From Branchiostoma floridae (Eukaryota > Chordata > Leptocardii > Amphioxiformes > Branchiostomatidae), in contig NC_049981.1 in NCBI RefSeq assembly GCF_000003815.2, positions 426,929 through 448,875 of the forward strand: a stretch of 21,947 nucleotides of DNA, given 5' to 3'. This document shows, in pieces, positions 1 to 11,600 of the stretch. Made by a program: the position numbers and the translations under genes. The notes beneath the pieces were generated by a model. That model saw only the letters and a list, made by a program, of their open reading frames with translations, did not search any database and was not told the DNA's origin. The number at the start of each line of letters is the position of its first letter. Within the stretch, counting starts at the first letter, position 1.

Positions 1-544
1 CGCTGGGAATATAGAGAACAACCATTTGCATATTATGCGCAGTGTATAGTACAGTGAAACAAGTTTTAAAAAACTGTATCCGAATGTCAAACGATCAAAT
101 ATTCTATTTGCGTTAAGCTTTCTGAATAACATTATTGTTGTGCCCTTAGTACAACGTAACACTGTTGGTATCTAAAATAGTTTCTCTACTTCTTTGAGCG
201 ACTTGACCGCGAAGTTGAATTTTCTGGACATTCGCATTTGGCTATCATAATAATAAGATAGTCGAGTCACCATACATCCCTCCCTCATCGCAAATACACA
301 TGTAAGTGTTCAAAGTTCATGCACTTTGCCGTCCTAGCTAGAGAATGTACCTGGTGTGTTTACCAATTGATGCTATCCTGAAGGAGGCGTGAATGTTTGT
401 TTTACGCTGAGCGATTGTGTTATCAGCAAATAACATCGATACATACGTGAACAGTTTCATCATGTTTGTTAATCACTGCAACAAGGATCGCTACAAAGAG
501 CCTACAAAGTTTTTTTTCACAATGTTTTTCATCTGACAACGTTT

Positions 545-615
545 TGGTGGACCGTCTGTCATTATCTTATGGGCAATACCGACTGGTTCTACTAGGCGTC
601 GCTACCCTACAGTGA
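545..615 (+). repeat. Diverged dispersed repeat end upstream of gene A
   Basis: GGTGGACCGTCTGTCATTAT, then GACTGGTTCT and GGCGTCGCTACC follow in the same order as in the copies in introns 8, 10 and 12. Similarity is partial. Confidence 0.3.
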
Positions 616-924
616 AACATACAAAGAAGTTTGCATCCACCCTTTATGGTTCATGATAGCACTGCCTTGAATAACTAAAGTATGGTAACAGTAACTATGG
701 ATAGTCTTACTACTCTCTCAACCAGGGGCTAAAATGCAAGAAATTTATGATAGGCGGGGCTAAATCACAAGGGTCTGGAGCGAGCTGCCATTCGGCGCTA
801 TCTCAGGTGATCTGAATACAACAGTAATTGCCCCAGGTCCGGCCATAGGTAGGTTTTGATCCACTCACACTTTTAATTTTGATAAGTGTGGTGGGTTATT
901 TGACGTGCTTGAGGTGTGAGCCTA

Positions 925-1045
925 CATTATATTAAAGTCCGAGGGGCGTCCCTAACCCAAGCTGGGTAAAGTGCCCGGATGACACACGATCGGTGGCATA
1001 TCAACGGATTCGCACCCTAAATCTCTGAGCTATGGGCCAAATACA
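925..1045 (-). repeat. Possible tRNA-derived SINE remnant
   Basis: On the minus strand, CATAGCTCAGAGATTTAG is followed by GGTGCGAATCC, which resembles a pol III A box and B box brought close together. Downstream is GGGCACTTTACCCAGCTTGG, reminiscent of the central part of several deuterostome SINEs. No poly-A or clear ends were seen, and the family is not identified. Confidence 0.35.
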
Positions 1046-2150
1046 CTACCATTACGGAACACGACCCTACGAAAGATTGTTGACGCTCTTCGTAAACGTG
1101 ATTGTGTGTAAATAACTGTGTTACCCATCGTTACATCATAATCCAAATACTAGGTGTAACTCTTTGCTGTTAACGTATAAACTACACAGTTATTAATTGA
1201 CATTTTCCAGCTAATGCAACACATTTCCTTTCTTACGTTTCCAAGAATATTCTGGATATATGCATAATTTAACTGCTGCTACTGCTACAATTCGGGCGAA
1301 AATAGCAACATTGTGATTTGCTAAGGTTAATCAATTACTAGCAATATATAGACCGATGCCAGGACATAGTTGGATACATACATGTTGCCATCTGTATAAC
1401 TTGACCGTATTTTGCTACACTTGCAATATGATAGATGTTCTTAGATATCACATACAATGGTGCATATATTGGAAACAAGACATTTCTGAGAATGCCCAGG
1501 AGTATTGACACAGAAACATTGTATCTAAGCTACAATTGAAACAAGAGTTTGGGGATGTCATGATACATTCAAGTGTCCCAAGTGTCTTGTTTAATTAGGA
1601 AACATTAAACTTACTCATGAGGTTTTGTTTATCATTACATCATTATGTCCATTTATAATTTCCTGTCATTCTATGGTGAGAAGATATTATCATGATGAAA
1701 ATATTATGTAACTGCGAAAATATAGACAAGCAGACCAAAAACAACAACCCCCCGGGAATTGGTATTCCCTTCCATTGACCTCATGACCTGGAATGTCTCT
1801 TTCGATGACCTAGAATGTCTTCTTGCTGTAAGATGAGGTTGATAAATGACTTATTCTATCAACTATGAACTCCGCTTTCTGTCTGTCACTACCGTACATC
1901 TTTTTGTTTGGAATTCAGTCTGCGATGCCGAAACGTGCCTTTATTTGTGTATTTCTGTAGATAAATTAAGAAAAATCACTTCATTTTTCTTATTGCAACA
2001 GATAAATACATAACATGATGGCGACACACTCAAGCTCAACATGCTTATTTTCGTGCCGTCATCAGAAACTACTTGTGTTAGAAGAAAGTTTAGCATTGTA
2101 ATACAACTATTACCGACACAGATGAGCTTCCATTATGAAAAGTTACTACT

Positions 2151-2171
2151 TTAATTTCACAGGTACACAAG
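2151..2171 (+). promoter_or_regulatory. Probable 3' splice site of a 5' UTR intron, gene A
   Basis: A T-rich tract and CACAG end at 2162, exactly nine bases before the ATG. Gene B has CACAG ending at 16246, again nine bases before its ATG at 16256. The shared spacing suggests that a noncoding first exon is spliced to the coding exon in both genes, so the promoter would lie further upstream. The upstream exon of gene A was not identified. Confidence 0.45.
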
Positions 2172-2231
2172 ATGAGAAGAACGTTGCTCTTCCTCGTGGC
2201 TGCCGTCCAGTGCGCCTGCGTACTTGGTCAG
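2172..2231 (+). other. Signal peptide of gene A
   Basis: Residues 1-20 show a basic start (MRR), a hydrophobic core ([14 protein letters not shown]) and a small residue before the likely cleavage site after G19 or Q20. Gene B has the matching segment at 16256-16315. This directs the protein to the secretory pathway, which fits the C-terminal transmembrane helix and a type I topology. Confidence 0.8.
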
Positions 2232-2628
2232 CTCCAGGGATGGCCGGACGCTAACATCTGTTCTCCCGGCCCCAACACCACCGTGCCCCTCCCCACCATA
2301 CCCAGCAACTTCGAGACTAGAATGGAGATCACGATAGAAGCTGTGGATGGACAACCGAAGAAGACCATAGAAGTAAACTTTTCTTCTTATTCTGTGATGA
2401 CTTTTGTGACCTGTAAAATGAAATAAAATAAAATGTACAATAAAGGTATTCATTTGAATAGGACAATTAGTTTTCATTTACCGTATACATGTATAGATGA
2501 AATGTGACGCCACTCCATTTTTGCCAGGGTTTTTATACTTGCTCCTTCATGAATATCGTTTGAGGGGGAGATTTTATGATGAAATTATAATGGCAGGTAG
2601 GCTAGTAAGTCGTTAGTTGGTCCAAGTA

Positions 2629-2663
<35 letters not shown>

Positions 2664-5600
2664 GTTTGTTTGTTTCTGTTTGTGTGTGTGTGTTTGTTTG
2701 TGTGCGTGTGTGTGCGTGTGTGTGTGTTTGTATGAGTGAGTTTGTCAGTCTCTTGTATTGAGTAATCAATAAATGAGCTCCTAATTTAGCAATACAATGT
2801 ACAACTATTCAACGGTACAGAAAACAGCAACTTAAAAAAAAAACTTTTAATCACTACCGTGTGCTGATAACTACATATAATTGCCAACGTCTGTATCTGA
2901 TAACATTCTTAATATGCTATTTTAAAAGTCACGATCTATCACGTATTAAAAGTTAATAACTAACTTTTGATTAATTTCTAACTATCGTATGTGACCTTTA
3001 GATGTGGGAGTTCTTTGACTCTACGAACAATCGCGGGCTCATTGGCATCATGGCGGGCGGTAACTATGGTTACCAGATCTACAACTACAGGACGAACGAG
3101 ATCTACGATATCCAAGGTACAAAATCTAGAACAGAAAATGTTTTCATTAAAGATTTATCAAAAGCAAAAATTAATGTGTTTAGATAATTAAGACTTGATT
3201 TAAAACCCTACAAAACTTTGTCAACTTTCAATCATTGCATTTAACTCGTGTCTAAAATTTGTTGATATGTTGTATATTTTGCTCATTGCATATTGTGATT
3301 TTGTCATGAAGACCTCATTTTTGGTTCTCCTTTTTGACCAGGTGTTGCTTGTGTGCAGCAACAGACTGTCAATGGCCAGCAGGTGACAATGCCTGGACCG
3401 TGTTTGAGTAAGTCTACTTATTGCTTTTACATTTGTTAGGGATAACAACAAAATGTCGTATTTCCTGAAAGAGAATAGGGTCAATAGGTAGGGATCCTAT
3501 TTTATTGCTTAGATTTCAGTCGTAGTGATCCTATTATTGCATTTTAACAATTCAAAACTTGTATGCGTCAGCGCTGGCATTTTCAACATCATTTTATAAT
3601 ACTGCATAGATAGCGTATATCATAAGTAATGTGAGACCTTCAATTTCTTCTCAACAGAGTTTGCTGGAGTTATATTTAACCCTCAAACCACCGTATGGGG
3701 TCAAAACTGACCCCAGGCGTATATCGATGTGTGCCATTATGGCATTTCTGGTCGAAAACAAATTTCCTTCTAGGAGTTTGTTTGTATATATGTCTTATAA
3801 CTTCTGATACGTTTTTACCGAGATTGGCTCATTGTTGATTAAGTTATCCTAGAAAGTTTATGCATGGTCCAGTGGGGTCAAAACTGACCCCAGCATTTTT
3901 TAAAACAAACTTTTGCGACCCACACCTAAACTACGTATCGTAGGATCACGAAATTTTCAGAGAATGATGTTCGTGTCAGCCAAAATGTTTTTTTAAACTT
4001 TTGTGTCATTATCATGTTATATGACGACATTATGACGTAACCTAGGTAATCTCGGCCGGCATCTTGGATTTTGACTGATGACGTCATCAAATTAGCATAA
4101 ATTATGAATATTGAGTCATGAAATTTACGTTGAATTTCATAAAATGTGATAAACAACTGTTAGTTGTTAAGAAAACCTTAAAACTTCAATGTTTTAAACA
4201 AAATTAGAAAATTTCGTAATAAATATGTCTGTCAGAATTCCGTTGCCATGGCAACATGAAAAATGATGAACATACTTTGTTCACTGAAAATGTTTGCTAT
4301 CAACATTTTCTAAAAAGTTACCAAGTTTGGTGGCCCTAGCATAAGCCATTCAGGCGCTATGCGGCATTGAAGTTGATACGGGCATCAAAAACCTCCTTCC
4401 TGGTCTGAATAGCGTTGGTGCAAAATGTAGTCCACATGATCTTTTGCATAAATTATGATAATGAGCTAGAAGTATTCTCACCTAATCATGTCAGACTGTC
4501 CCACATAGATTAATGAAACTATACATATATACAAATCACAAAAAGAGTCACACAAAAAACTGTATTTGTACAAAACGTTTGGGAGTCAGTTTTGACCCCA
4601 TACGGTAATCTACGTCCCAAAAAAGCTACGGTGGTTTGAGGGTTAATATTCAGAGATACTACATCGAATCAGTCAGACGATGACATATTGGGTATATGGC
4701 CTTTTCTTTCAACTTTTCTTTGGAGCTATAGTTGGGGATAATTGCNNNNNNNNNNNNNNNNNNNNNNNNNNNNNNNNNNNNNNNNNNNNNNNNNNNNNNN
4801 NNNNNNNNNNNNNNNNNNNNNNNNNNNNNNNNNNNNNNNNNNNNNTGGTCCGATTGCGTGCATTCTAAGTACGGCGCCATCTTGGTGTCCGTATTTGCAT
4901 GTTGCCTTTTTAGTGACTTGTAGCTCATGCTTGTATCGAAATGATACTATTGAAAGAAATAAACAGTTTCTAATTGAAGAAATTTATCAACCGATCTTCT
5001 TCAGTCATCTTACCTGAGTGCTGTAGACACGTGATTTATATGTGTGACGTCAGCACAGGGTCAAAGTTTGTCGGAAGTTGGTATCGCCTGACTTAAAGAA
5101 GGAAAACAGTTAGTCTTTCGGATTATGTAATTTACCAACTCAACTTTCATGCTATTCACAATGATATTGTTTGTAACAATTTTTCATCACAAGAAACTTA
5201 TGCTAGAAGCTTCTTTCCTTCGTGTGCAATACAGAAAATAATATTTTTCCCTCACTGAAGTTCTTGATTTTTTTCAGACTTCCCATCACGTACGTTGGAG
5301 AAGACGAAATCCGCGGGATTCCCGTACAACACTGGAGACAGTGTAACTTCATCAACAAGTGGTCTTCTACATTCACGTGAGTACACAGCGCTGAATTTGT
5401 TAACCCACAAAATTGTCAACGATGCTTTTCTATCGATTGTCACCTCTTTGTTGGAGTTCAGTGACCCAAAACGTTAACGGGGTAAGTTTTTAACTGCATG
5501 TATGTCCTAGTAACTTTATAGCTAATGATAACTTTCCTTTTTTCGTACGATTTATCAGACGTTTTAGATGTTGTTAATGTCCCGGAAAACAAAAACATAC

Positions 5601-8600
5601 ATTGTGTAATGTTTAAATTCTTAGCATTAGAACTAGGTAGACACTCACTAGGTAGACAATTGTGGCCAAATGCAAGAAACATATACACCTATTAGTTGCT
5701 GATGAAATTTTCCTTTTCATGGTTTTGACGACAGGGTGGATTACTACTGGAGTAAGCCAGTCGCATGGGTATCAGCCAGCGGTCCTGCAGCGCCCTCTGT
5801 CCCCGTGCGGGTGGTAGTGCAGGGCCAAGGTTGTAGCCCTACTGCAGCCACCTGTTCCCGCCGACGTGCCTTCAGAAGGCAGTACGAGTTCGTCTTCTTC
5901 AGACCTACACTGACCGTGGACGGGAAAATATTCCAGGTAAATTTCGACCATACAAACATTTTGAAATTGATGATTTTGTTTAAAGTAATTAAAACGTATT
6001 ATATTTTCATGTATGATTATCAATGAAATCTTTTATAAATTATGATCATTATATGCAAATAACATATAGAAATTGATTTTGATCAAACCTGAATTTATTT
6101 TCAAGATGAACAGAATTAAAGTTGAGCCAAATCTCTTTTTCACAATGACTTAAACGCTTTTATGGCCGGACGGGGGAAGCTATAGGCTTCCAGTCACATT
6201 AAATGCTTACCCTAGACGCTTATCTCAATTTGTGATGTAGTCAGTGATATATTTTATCAATTCCTTCGAGCCGGCCGATGATTCGATGATTCTGTATTAT
6301 TCCTGTTTGTCCAACTAAAAAACAAAGATATAATATTTCTAGGGGGGTGGGTGACAGTTTATTCACCTTTTGTTCCCTGCTGTTCTAGCCCCCAGAGAAC
6401 GTGCTGTGCCTGAATGAGAAGCTGTCCCTGTCCCTCCCTCCCCTACCGGACCGGTACGCCGTCAGGACGGAGTACCTCACCAACATACCCAGCGCTGGGG
6501 GGTACCAGACCGTCATCGCCTACTATGATGTAAGTGAGACTAATGTTTATATAATATTTCCATAATTAAATGCAGATATTTAACGGTATGGCATACGAGG
6601 CTGAATCCGGGAGAGAAAAATGTGTCTCAGGTCCAGTTCACACAAGGAAAATTGGAGATCGTACGACAGTGACATATGCCAACATCGTCCGTCATCTTTC
6701 TGTTCACACGCACCGACCCAGGACTCACGCTCTGCCCATCCATGCGACAGAACATTTCCATGTGTGAATAGGCCTATAGAACACATAACGTAAATGCGGG
6801 TATCACAATGGTATTTAACAGAACGCCAAACAAATGTCATGTTAAGAAAAAAAACACACACATATTCTCATGCTTTTTTGTTTTCATTGTTAAATGAGGA
6901 CTAAGCACAGCGAAAAACATTGTTTCTTGCAGACATGGTACGACTACGGCTACAAGCTGTCCAGAATGGACTTCCTCGTCAACTATGAGATTCCGGTTCG
7001 AACCATCCAGGACTTCAACACAGGTTCGCGAGTCATTCTTACTTTTTGGTAACGCCTAAGGGGGTAGGCCATATGATACGGTTCAGTTCAATGTCATTCT
7101 TTTATTTGTTTCTTTGTTATTTTCTTTATTATTTTGTGCTGGAAACAACAAGTAAAAGAGTTATAATATGTAACCCTTGCTGGGACCTAGTGCATGGCAA
7201 TGTGACCAAGGCAGTCAACGTCTTCCCTAAATCTACAGCACCCTCCTGTCACGTGACCTCGTGAATCCTCGAGGATCACGTGATGATAAAAGTCGTCGAA
7301 GAATTGTGGGTGCCACTCGAAAATGTTTGAAGCTTACCTCGTTTGTTTCGAGACCTACAGTTTAAATTCTTTACTTTGAATCACAATATACATCTGTTGT
7401 TGTGCAGGTATTGAGTACCAGATTCTCCCCACCACCGGAAACTGCAGTGTGACACCTATCACCAACCAGACCTGGGACACCGTCTTCACAGACCCCAACC
7501 ACGTGCGCATGCGCAACCCGTTCGAGTGGTTCATGACGGACAAGTACCCGCCCTTCTACCAGGGAAAGGTAAATGATGCACTTTTAAAGAAACGGAATCA
7601 AAAGGGATAGAAAATCTTCAAATTTGTCTGTATGCGTATGATTACCAACCGATAAAATCAGTTGATTTACTGATAATAAATGCATCTAATTCTAGTATAT
7701 TTCAGGGCGTCTAGTTTAATTCTGCAAAACATCAATCATTTCAAGAAGAATTATCCAATAAATTGATTTTGATTAGATGTATCCATACTCATGTTCTCAG
7801 AATTCCGACTCAAGTCCAAGAATTCTGGGGCTCTGGCTTTGTGAAGACATTCAATGGCAACCCACATATAATACCTTTTCATGCATAATACTTCCAATTG
7901 CACTGATTGGTCTTTTTTTTTTAGATTAAAAGGATTTTCCGGAATTTTATTCATCGTGGTGTCGGAATTGACCTTGTGCCTGATACTTATTATTGATATT
8001 TCATATTAACACTTCATTACAGCAAATGACCCGAGGCATGCGCACCGACGTGTGGTTGGCAGCCCGCGCAGACTGGCCCCCGAGTAACCCCATGCAGAGC
8101 GAGTTCACCTACTACTACTCATCGGTTAGTTGTCAGACATTGCTCATTACGTATCAGACATTTAGCTCATGCTGAATTGTATTAAACTCACTTCCGTTTC
8201 ATATGAAGCAAAGAATTAGAGTTCAATTCGTGAATACTTTTGTCGGGTTAGTAAGTCACTGAATTAAGGAACTCCGACTCTTATTGTGACAGTCGGTGAC
8301 CTTCCTTGTGGTAGTTCTGGCCGCAGCTATAGGTGTCGCTGCTTACAGATGTGGTCCTAAATACACACCTTTCTCACGCGGCGGCCATGATAGATCTAAA
8401 ACGAGTTCAACTTGCGCGGCAAGCAAAAGACTGTCCGTTATAATTAGCAGTTCAACCAATGATAGCCTGCCAATAAGGAAATTGACCAATAAGTTAATGG
8501 CTGCAAATCCGTCAAAAATTTGCATTATTATGTTTTCATTTTACATCTCTTAAGGGACTATGGGATCAGTCTACAGTACTCTAAATTGTTACATCTTTCG

Positions 8601-11600
8601 GTGCATAACACTACTTGTCATATCTATTATTGTATCTTAAATCATGAAAATTTGTGTGGTTTGGGGGAAAACTAAATGGGACCTGATTTTAGAAATAAGT
8701 TCTGTGTGTTTGTCTCATTGATCTCGTCTTCGATCTATCATGGCCGCCGCGTGAGAAAGGTGTATTACGTACAGCCATGGTTTGATTTGGTGTTTGCAGT
8801 GCGGTCGCAAATGTAAAGGAGTGTAATATATGTACGTCCAGTACAATGTGAACTAGTCAGAATTCGCCATGGGGAAAGTGACAGACGGTCAATGAAACGT
8901 CATTGGAAGCAGTGCAACAGTAGTTGTAAAACGAGTCTTGTTATCTAATTCTAGTTCCAGTAGAGTCTTCTTCTTGAAACTCACGTTACCATATCGCTTC
9001 CCTCCAGGCGGAATATCAACACTACATGGGTTCATTGGAGCAGAGACGAGTTCCCATCAAACTGCAGATTCGGGTCAATGTAAGTATGAGTGGTCTGCAA
9101 GTGGACGTTCACTTTAATATAAGAGAGACCTTTTCGCACATTCGTCACCATTCCTGAACTTTTGGGAGACATTAAACGATCACTGCGATTAAGATGGGTA
9201 CATGCTAAAAGATGATATGGCGATATTGTAATGTTTAGCCTGGGTGCCACCCCCCGTTTTAACCACAGACTGGAAACACTCGATAAACATTACCGTGTAG
9301 CGGGGACACTGACAGGAAGTTAGGTCAAAGGTATCAGAAAGATTCCTGTTATCAATGATTATCAAAGGTTATCCCATTCCATGTCTTCCACCACCTATAT
9401 CCAAGTTTATTTCTTGATGGGGCCTTAGATAATGTAACCATTAGACATACAGATGTACCATGATAACTTGCAAGGAATTCTTTTAAAAATCTGTATTTGT
9501 TGAAAGCTCTTTGTTTATTCCGCTAGCCCATCAACTCAGCGTCTGCAGACAAGGCAAACATCTTCACCTGGAACTACTTCAAGTTTGTGGAGGAACATCC
9601 CTACCTCTGGGTGTTCGACACCACACAGTGTTTCCCCGAGTCCAACAAAGTCAACATCATGTTCACTGTACCAGGTAATAACTACCAAATATAAACCAGT
9701 GTAAGGGAGTAGTTTGTGTAACTTTTGGGTTACTTTCCTTCTTTTAGCAACTGAAACGAATAGACCAATTTTGAATTCTGGTGGCCATTTTGAAAGTTGT
9801 TCTCGCGAGAGTTGACGTGATCTTGCACTAAAACGAGACATGGTGTGATCATTAGGTTTTATCTGCTAGCCTTTGTAATGACGTCTGGAAAGTTGCCGTA
9901 TCAACTCATTATTTATGGCGTCGTTTTATCTATTAATAATTCTTAAAACAGATGTTGATTGGTCTCATAGGAAAGTTGTGTGACCTTCCTTTACCCCCCG
10001 TTTTCTGACAGCGGTGTTCTAATGGGAATGTCTGTCAGAACATTGGGCGCATGCAATTGTCAATAACGTCCCAGTCAAGCCTTTTATTGGAGAGTAATTC
10101 GTTATGAATGATTTAGAAAAGTTGCGGTCAAGTCTAGACAAACTTGGGGATTCGTTTGTGCGGCAAGACGTAAAATTGAAGAAATGCCCATAACAGTTTT
10201 CTAACAACTCATTTATACACAATATGTTTTATTCAAGATCAACGTTAACATTTCGGTGACCGTCTGTAACCTTCCTCGGAGCTTGTTCACTGCACTACAG
10301 TATAGAGGTCGCTGCTGACAGAAGCACTCCCAAACGTATTATAGTGCTTACGTAAACAGAAATGAATTTGGGATCTGTTAGCAACGACAGTAAGCAGTGC
10401 CTAATAGAACCAATTATAAATTCTGGTAGGTGACATACCTTCACTGAAACGTCGGTCTTGCATAAACACCTAGTTGCATATGTGTACTGAGAGTTATCCG
10501 TGGTCAACTCAAAGTTTTACCCTCGTCTCTTCTTTTCTCCCTAGCCGACTACAAGGCGGCGTTCCAGCTGAGTGAGACTCTGGCCCGTGACGTGTTTCTG
10601 TACGAGCTGGCTCGGGTCATGACGGTCTCTCCTCTCCGCATACAGAACCTAGGGGTAAATCATTTTTATATACTAACGTTTTCATCTTTCGATCTATTTT
10701 TTCTATGATCTCGGAAGAAAAGAAGACAATATGACGTGGCCATCCTCAACAATTTCCCGTGACGTCAGAAACGCAAAACAATACAAACACGAACAGGCTA
10801 GGCACAAAGTCAGATGAGGCTTGCCTAAAAACGTTAAGTGGCAAGATACCTTAAAGGGGATTATTCCAAAGGCAATACTGGCATCTGTAAAAAATGTCCT
10901 GAATCTGCCATCATGTCTGTTTGCAATGTAACCTTTCATATCGTTCCGTCTGCAGTTTACTTACACCAGTACAAGTGACGTCACTGTCAAGTTCACGTTG
11001 CTGGGCGTTCCCCCCGTCACTGGTAACGTCGCCGTCGTCAAGCCGCAGACGTCATTGGACGTGGCCAGGACTCTGCTGAAGAACGCCATCGACACCAACA
11101 GCTTCCGGGTCACCATCCAACTGCAGAATGTGGTACGTCATCCTTTCTGACCAATGATTGCACTCCAAAACGAAATGCTAGCCTCTAATTGGCTGCTGAT
11201 GATGATACTCTTTTACGACCAAATTTTCACTGCCTAAACCTGATCTTTTAGCACCTTGATTGGTTAGAAGCCATTCCTCTGTAGCCAATATCGTCTTATT
11301 GGAACTTCGGTCTGGCTGATTTGCTCCTCATGTGATTATTTTGTATCAGCGGAGAATTGAAGTATCCTGGTTGGTCAGAAATGAATTATTCACGTAGGCC
11401 TAATCTACAACTAAATCTAACATTTAATATGAACTGCATTGGCCATGATTTGGCCATGATTTGTTCGATATCGGCTATTCCTTTTGCATTACCTTGCAAA
11501 GATGTCTTAAGATTAACTACTAAATACTATATTGACTAGTATATATGTTGCGGAAATTGAATGTCGTCACTTCCGTTTCCCAGCTGACCGTGGTTGTGCC

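Larger units (their letters stand above)
1..2150. other. Upstream intergenic region, no gene recognised
   Basis: Apart from the SINE-like remnant and a weak dispersed repeat, I see AT-rich sequence with no supported exon on either strand. The promoter and noncoding first exon of gene A may lie here but could not be located. Confidence 0.6.
2300..5936 (+). other. Gene A first LolA-like domain (exons 1-6)
   Basis: Covers about residues 43-268. It runs from the EITIEAVDG beta strand in exon 1, through YGYQIYNY in exon 2 and two cysteines in exon 3 (C109, C126), to the Y-V-G-E-D-x-x-R-G-I-P-V-x-H-W motif in exon 5 and the strand-rich [11 protein letters not shown] in exon 6. Alternating hydrophobic strands followed by a G-x-D-x-x-R-G-I-P-x-x-x-W motif are what I associate with the LolA-like fold. 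Part of the domain (exon 4) is missing because of the assembly gap. Confidence 0.5.

Noticed and set aside
3926-4156. 76-codon minus-strand frame in the piggyBac-like element
   Set aside because: It is too short for a transposase, has no recognisable motif and is AT-rich, so it is probably chance.
4659-5017. Open frames across the N run
   Set aside because: They are created by unknown bases and flanked by noncoding intron sequence.
6570-6861. Overlapping open frames on both strands in intron 7
   Set aside because: No splice sites in frame with gene A, no domain and no counterpart in gene B.
8296-8553. 85-codon frame with a hydrophobic start ([17 protein letters not shown])
   Set aside because: It starts inside the foldback element's left arm, matches the dispersed repeat at the DNA level and has no matching exon in gene B.
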